Shown here one piece after another: positions 8,244-8,553 of a stretch of DNA of 8,553 nucleotides. Under the pieces are notes generated by a model that was not told the origin of the DNA, made no database searches, and saw nothing but the letters and a program-made list of their open reading frames with translations. Numbering within the stretch: the first letter of the stretch is position 1; each line of letters opens with the position of its first letter. The translations under genes and the position numbers were made by a program. Source of the stretch: Rhodospirillales bacterium (GTDB lineage: Bacteria; Pseudomonadota; Alphaproteobacteria; Reyranellales; Reyranellaceae); NCBI GenBank assembly GCA_013205335.1, contig JABMNB010000640.1, forward strand, positions 1-8,553, in the 5' to 3' direction.

Positions 8244-8553
8244 TCAGGCAAAGGGAAAGGGCCCGGGGAACGTCCCGATCGGGACGAAGTGCGTGACGAG
8301 CCCTCTCTCTTCCCTCCAGTGATGCAGCAGCATCGCAGGGGGCTCGAGGTACGACGCAGGTCTTGCGTTGGGCGAAAACTGCAGCGCGATGGCCGTCGTG
8401 GTGGACGGCGCGGTGCACAGGATGGTGGCGCCGAAGCGCAGCTGCATGAAGCGGTGGACATGGCCACACAGGATGCGCTCGACCTGGGAATGGCGCGCCA
8501 CGACCGAAGCCAGCCGCTGCCCTTCCCGACAGGAATAGAGGTCCATGTAGGGG
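8244..8553 (-). CDS. CpdA-like metallophosphoesterase (cyclic nucleotide phosphodiesterase family), C-terminal part
   Basis: This is the C-terminal 103 residues or so of a calcineurin-like metallophosphoesterase; the frame continues past the right edge, so the N-terminal metal-binding motifs are not seen. The visible part has R-H-S-Q-V-E-R-I-L-C followed by G-H-V-H-R, which supplies the last two histidine ligands of the dinuclear metal site. After it come C-T-A-P-S-T, Y-L-E-P-P-A-M and V-P-I-G-T-F-P-G-P-F-P-F-A at the C-terminus. This arrangement resembles proteobacterial CpdA-type enzymes and related cytoplasmic phosphodiesterases. Many homologues I recall continue a few residues past the P-F; this one stops at once. 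It is 202 bp from the polysaccharide operon and probably a separate transcription unit. Substrate (cAMP or another phosphodiester) is not determinable here. Confidence 0.82.
   Translation of the reverse strand, partial: PYMDLYSCREGQRLASVVARHSQVERILCGHVHRFMQLRFGATILCTAPSTTTAIALQFSPNARPASYLEPPAMLLHHWREERGLVTHFVPIGTFPGPFPFA
8271..8286. repeat. Perfect 16 bp palindrome inside the phosphodiesterase gene
   Basis: CGTCCCGATCGGGACG equals its own reverse complement. It lies in codons for V-P-I-G-T near the 3' end of the gene, about 25 bases before the stop. It could act as a transcript hairpin or binding site, but it has no T-tract and encodes conserved residues, so it may be incidental. Confidence 0.3.

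Noticed and set aside
8038..8469. Minus-strand open frame of 143 codons spanning the spacer
   Set aside because: It overlaps the phosphodiesterase in another frame, reads as Pro/Arg/His-rich sequence without motifs, and runs into the first operon gene.

Overview
The window is a high-GC bacterial sequence (well over 60% G+C by eye) in which every convincing gene lies on the minus strand. Its style suggests a proteobacterium, probably an alphaproteobacterium. The grounds are the short CpdA-like phosphodiesterase ending in a P-G-P-F-P-F tail, the polyprenyl glycosylphosphotransferase subtype, and strong G/C bias at third codon positions. No rRNA, tRNA or taxonomic marker is present, so this is inference.

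Read in the direction of transcription (right to left), the window starts with the C-terminal end of a metallophosphoesterase (8553-8244). A 202 bp spacer follows. Then comes a tightly packed seven-gene surface-polysaccharide operon: a membrane-anchored helical-repeat protein of unknown function (8041-7298), a polytopic O-antigen ligase/polymerase-family protein (7301-5808), an initiating polyprenyl-phosphate sugar-1-phosphate transferase (5728-4352), an AsnB-like glutamine amidotransferase (4336-2501), a family-4 glycosyltransferase (2492-1392), and the permease (1395-553) and ATPase (550 to beyond position 1) of a Wzm/Wzt-type polysaccharide exporter. The ATPase is cut by the left edge just after its ABC signature. 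Two gene pairs overlap by ATGA, two others are 2 and 8 bp apart, one gap is 15 bp, and only one internal gap is sizeable (79 bp), so one polycistronic message is likely.

The probable working order is as follows. The phosphotransferase loads the first sugar phosphate onto undecaprenyl phosphate at the inner membrane. The GT4 enzyme, with others presumably encoded outside the window, extends the glycan. The AsnB-like enzyme probably converts a carboxylate in a sugar or sugar substituent into an amide. Wzm/Wzt flips the lipid-linked polymer across the inner membrane. The PF04932-type protein, possibly with its overlapping membrane-anchored partner, then ligates or polymerises it in the periplasm. 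Substrates cannot be read from the sequence.

I found no mobile element, CRISPR array, RNA gene or clearly new system. The points most worth a second look are the uncharacterised 247-residue protein translationally coupled to the ligase/polymerase gene, the coexistence of that gene with an ABC exporter, and the amidotransferase with altered loop residues.
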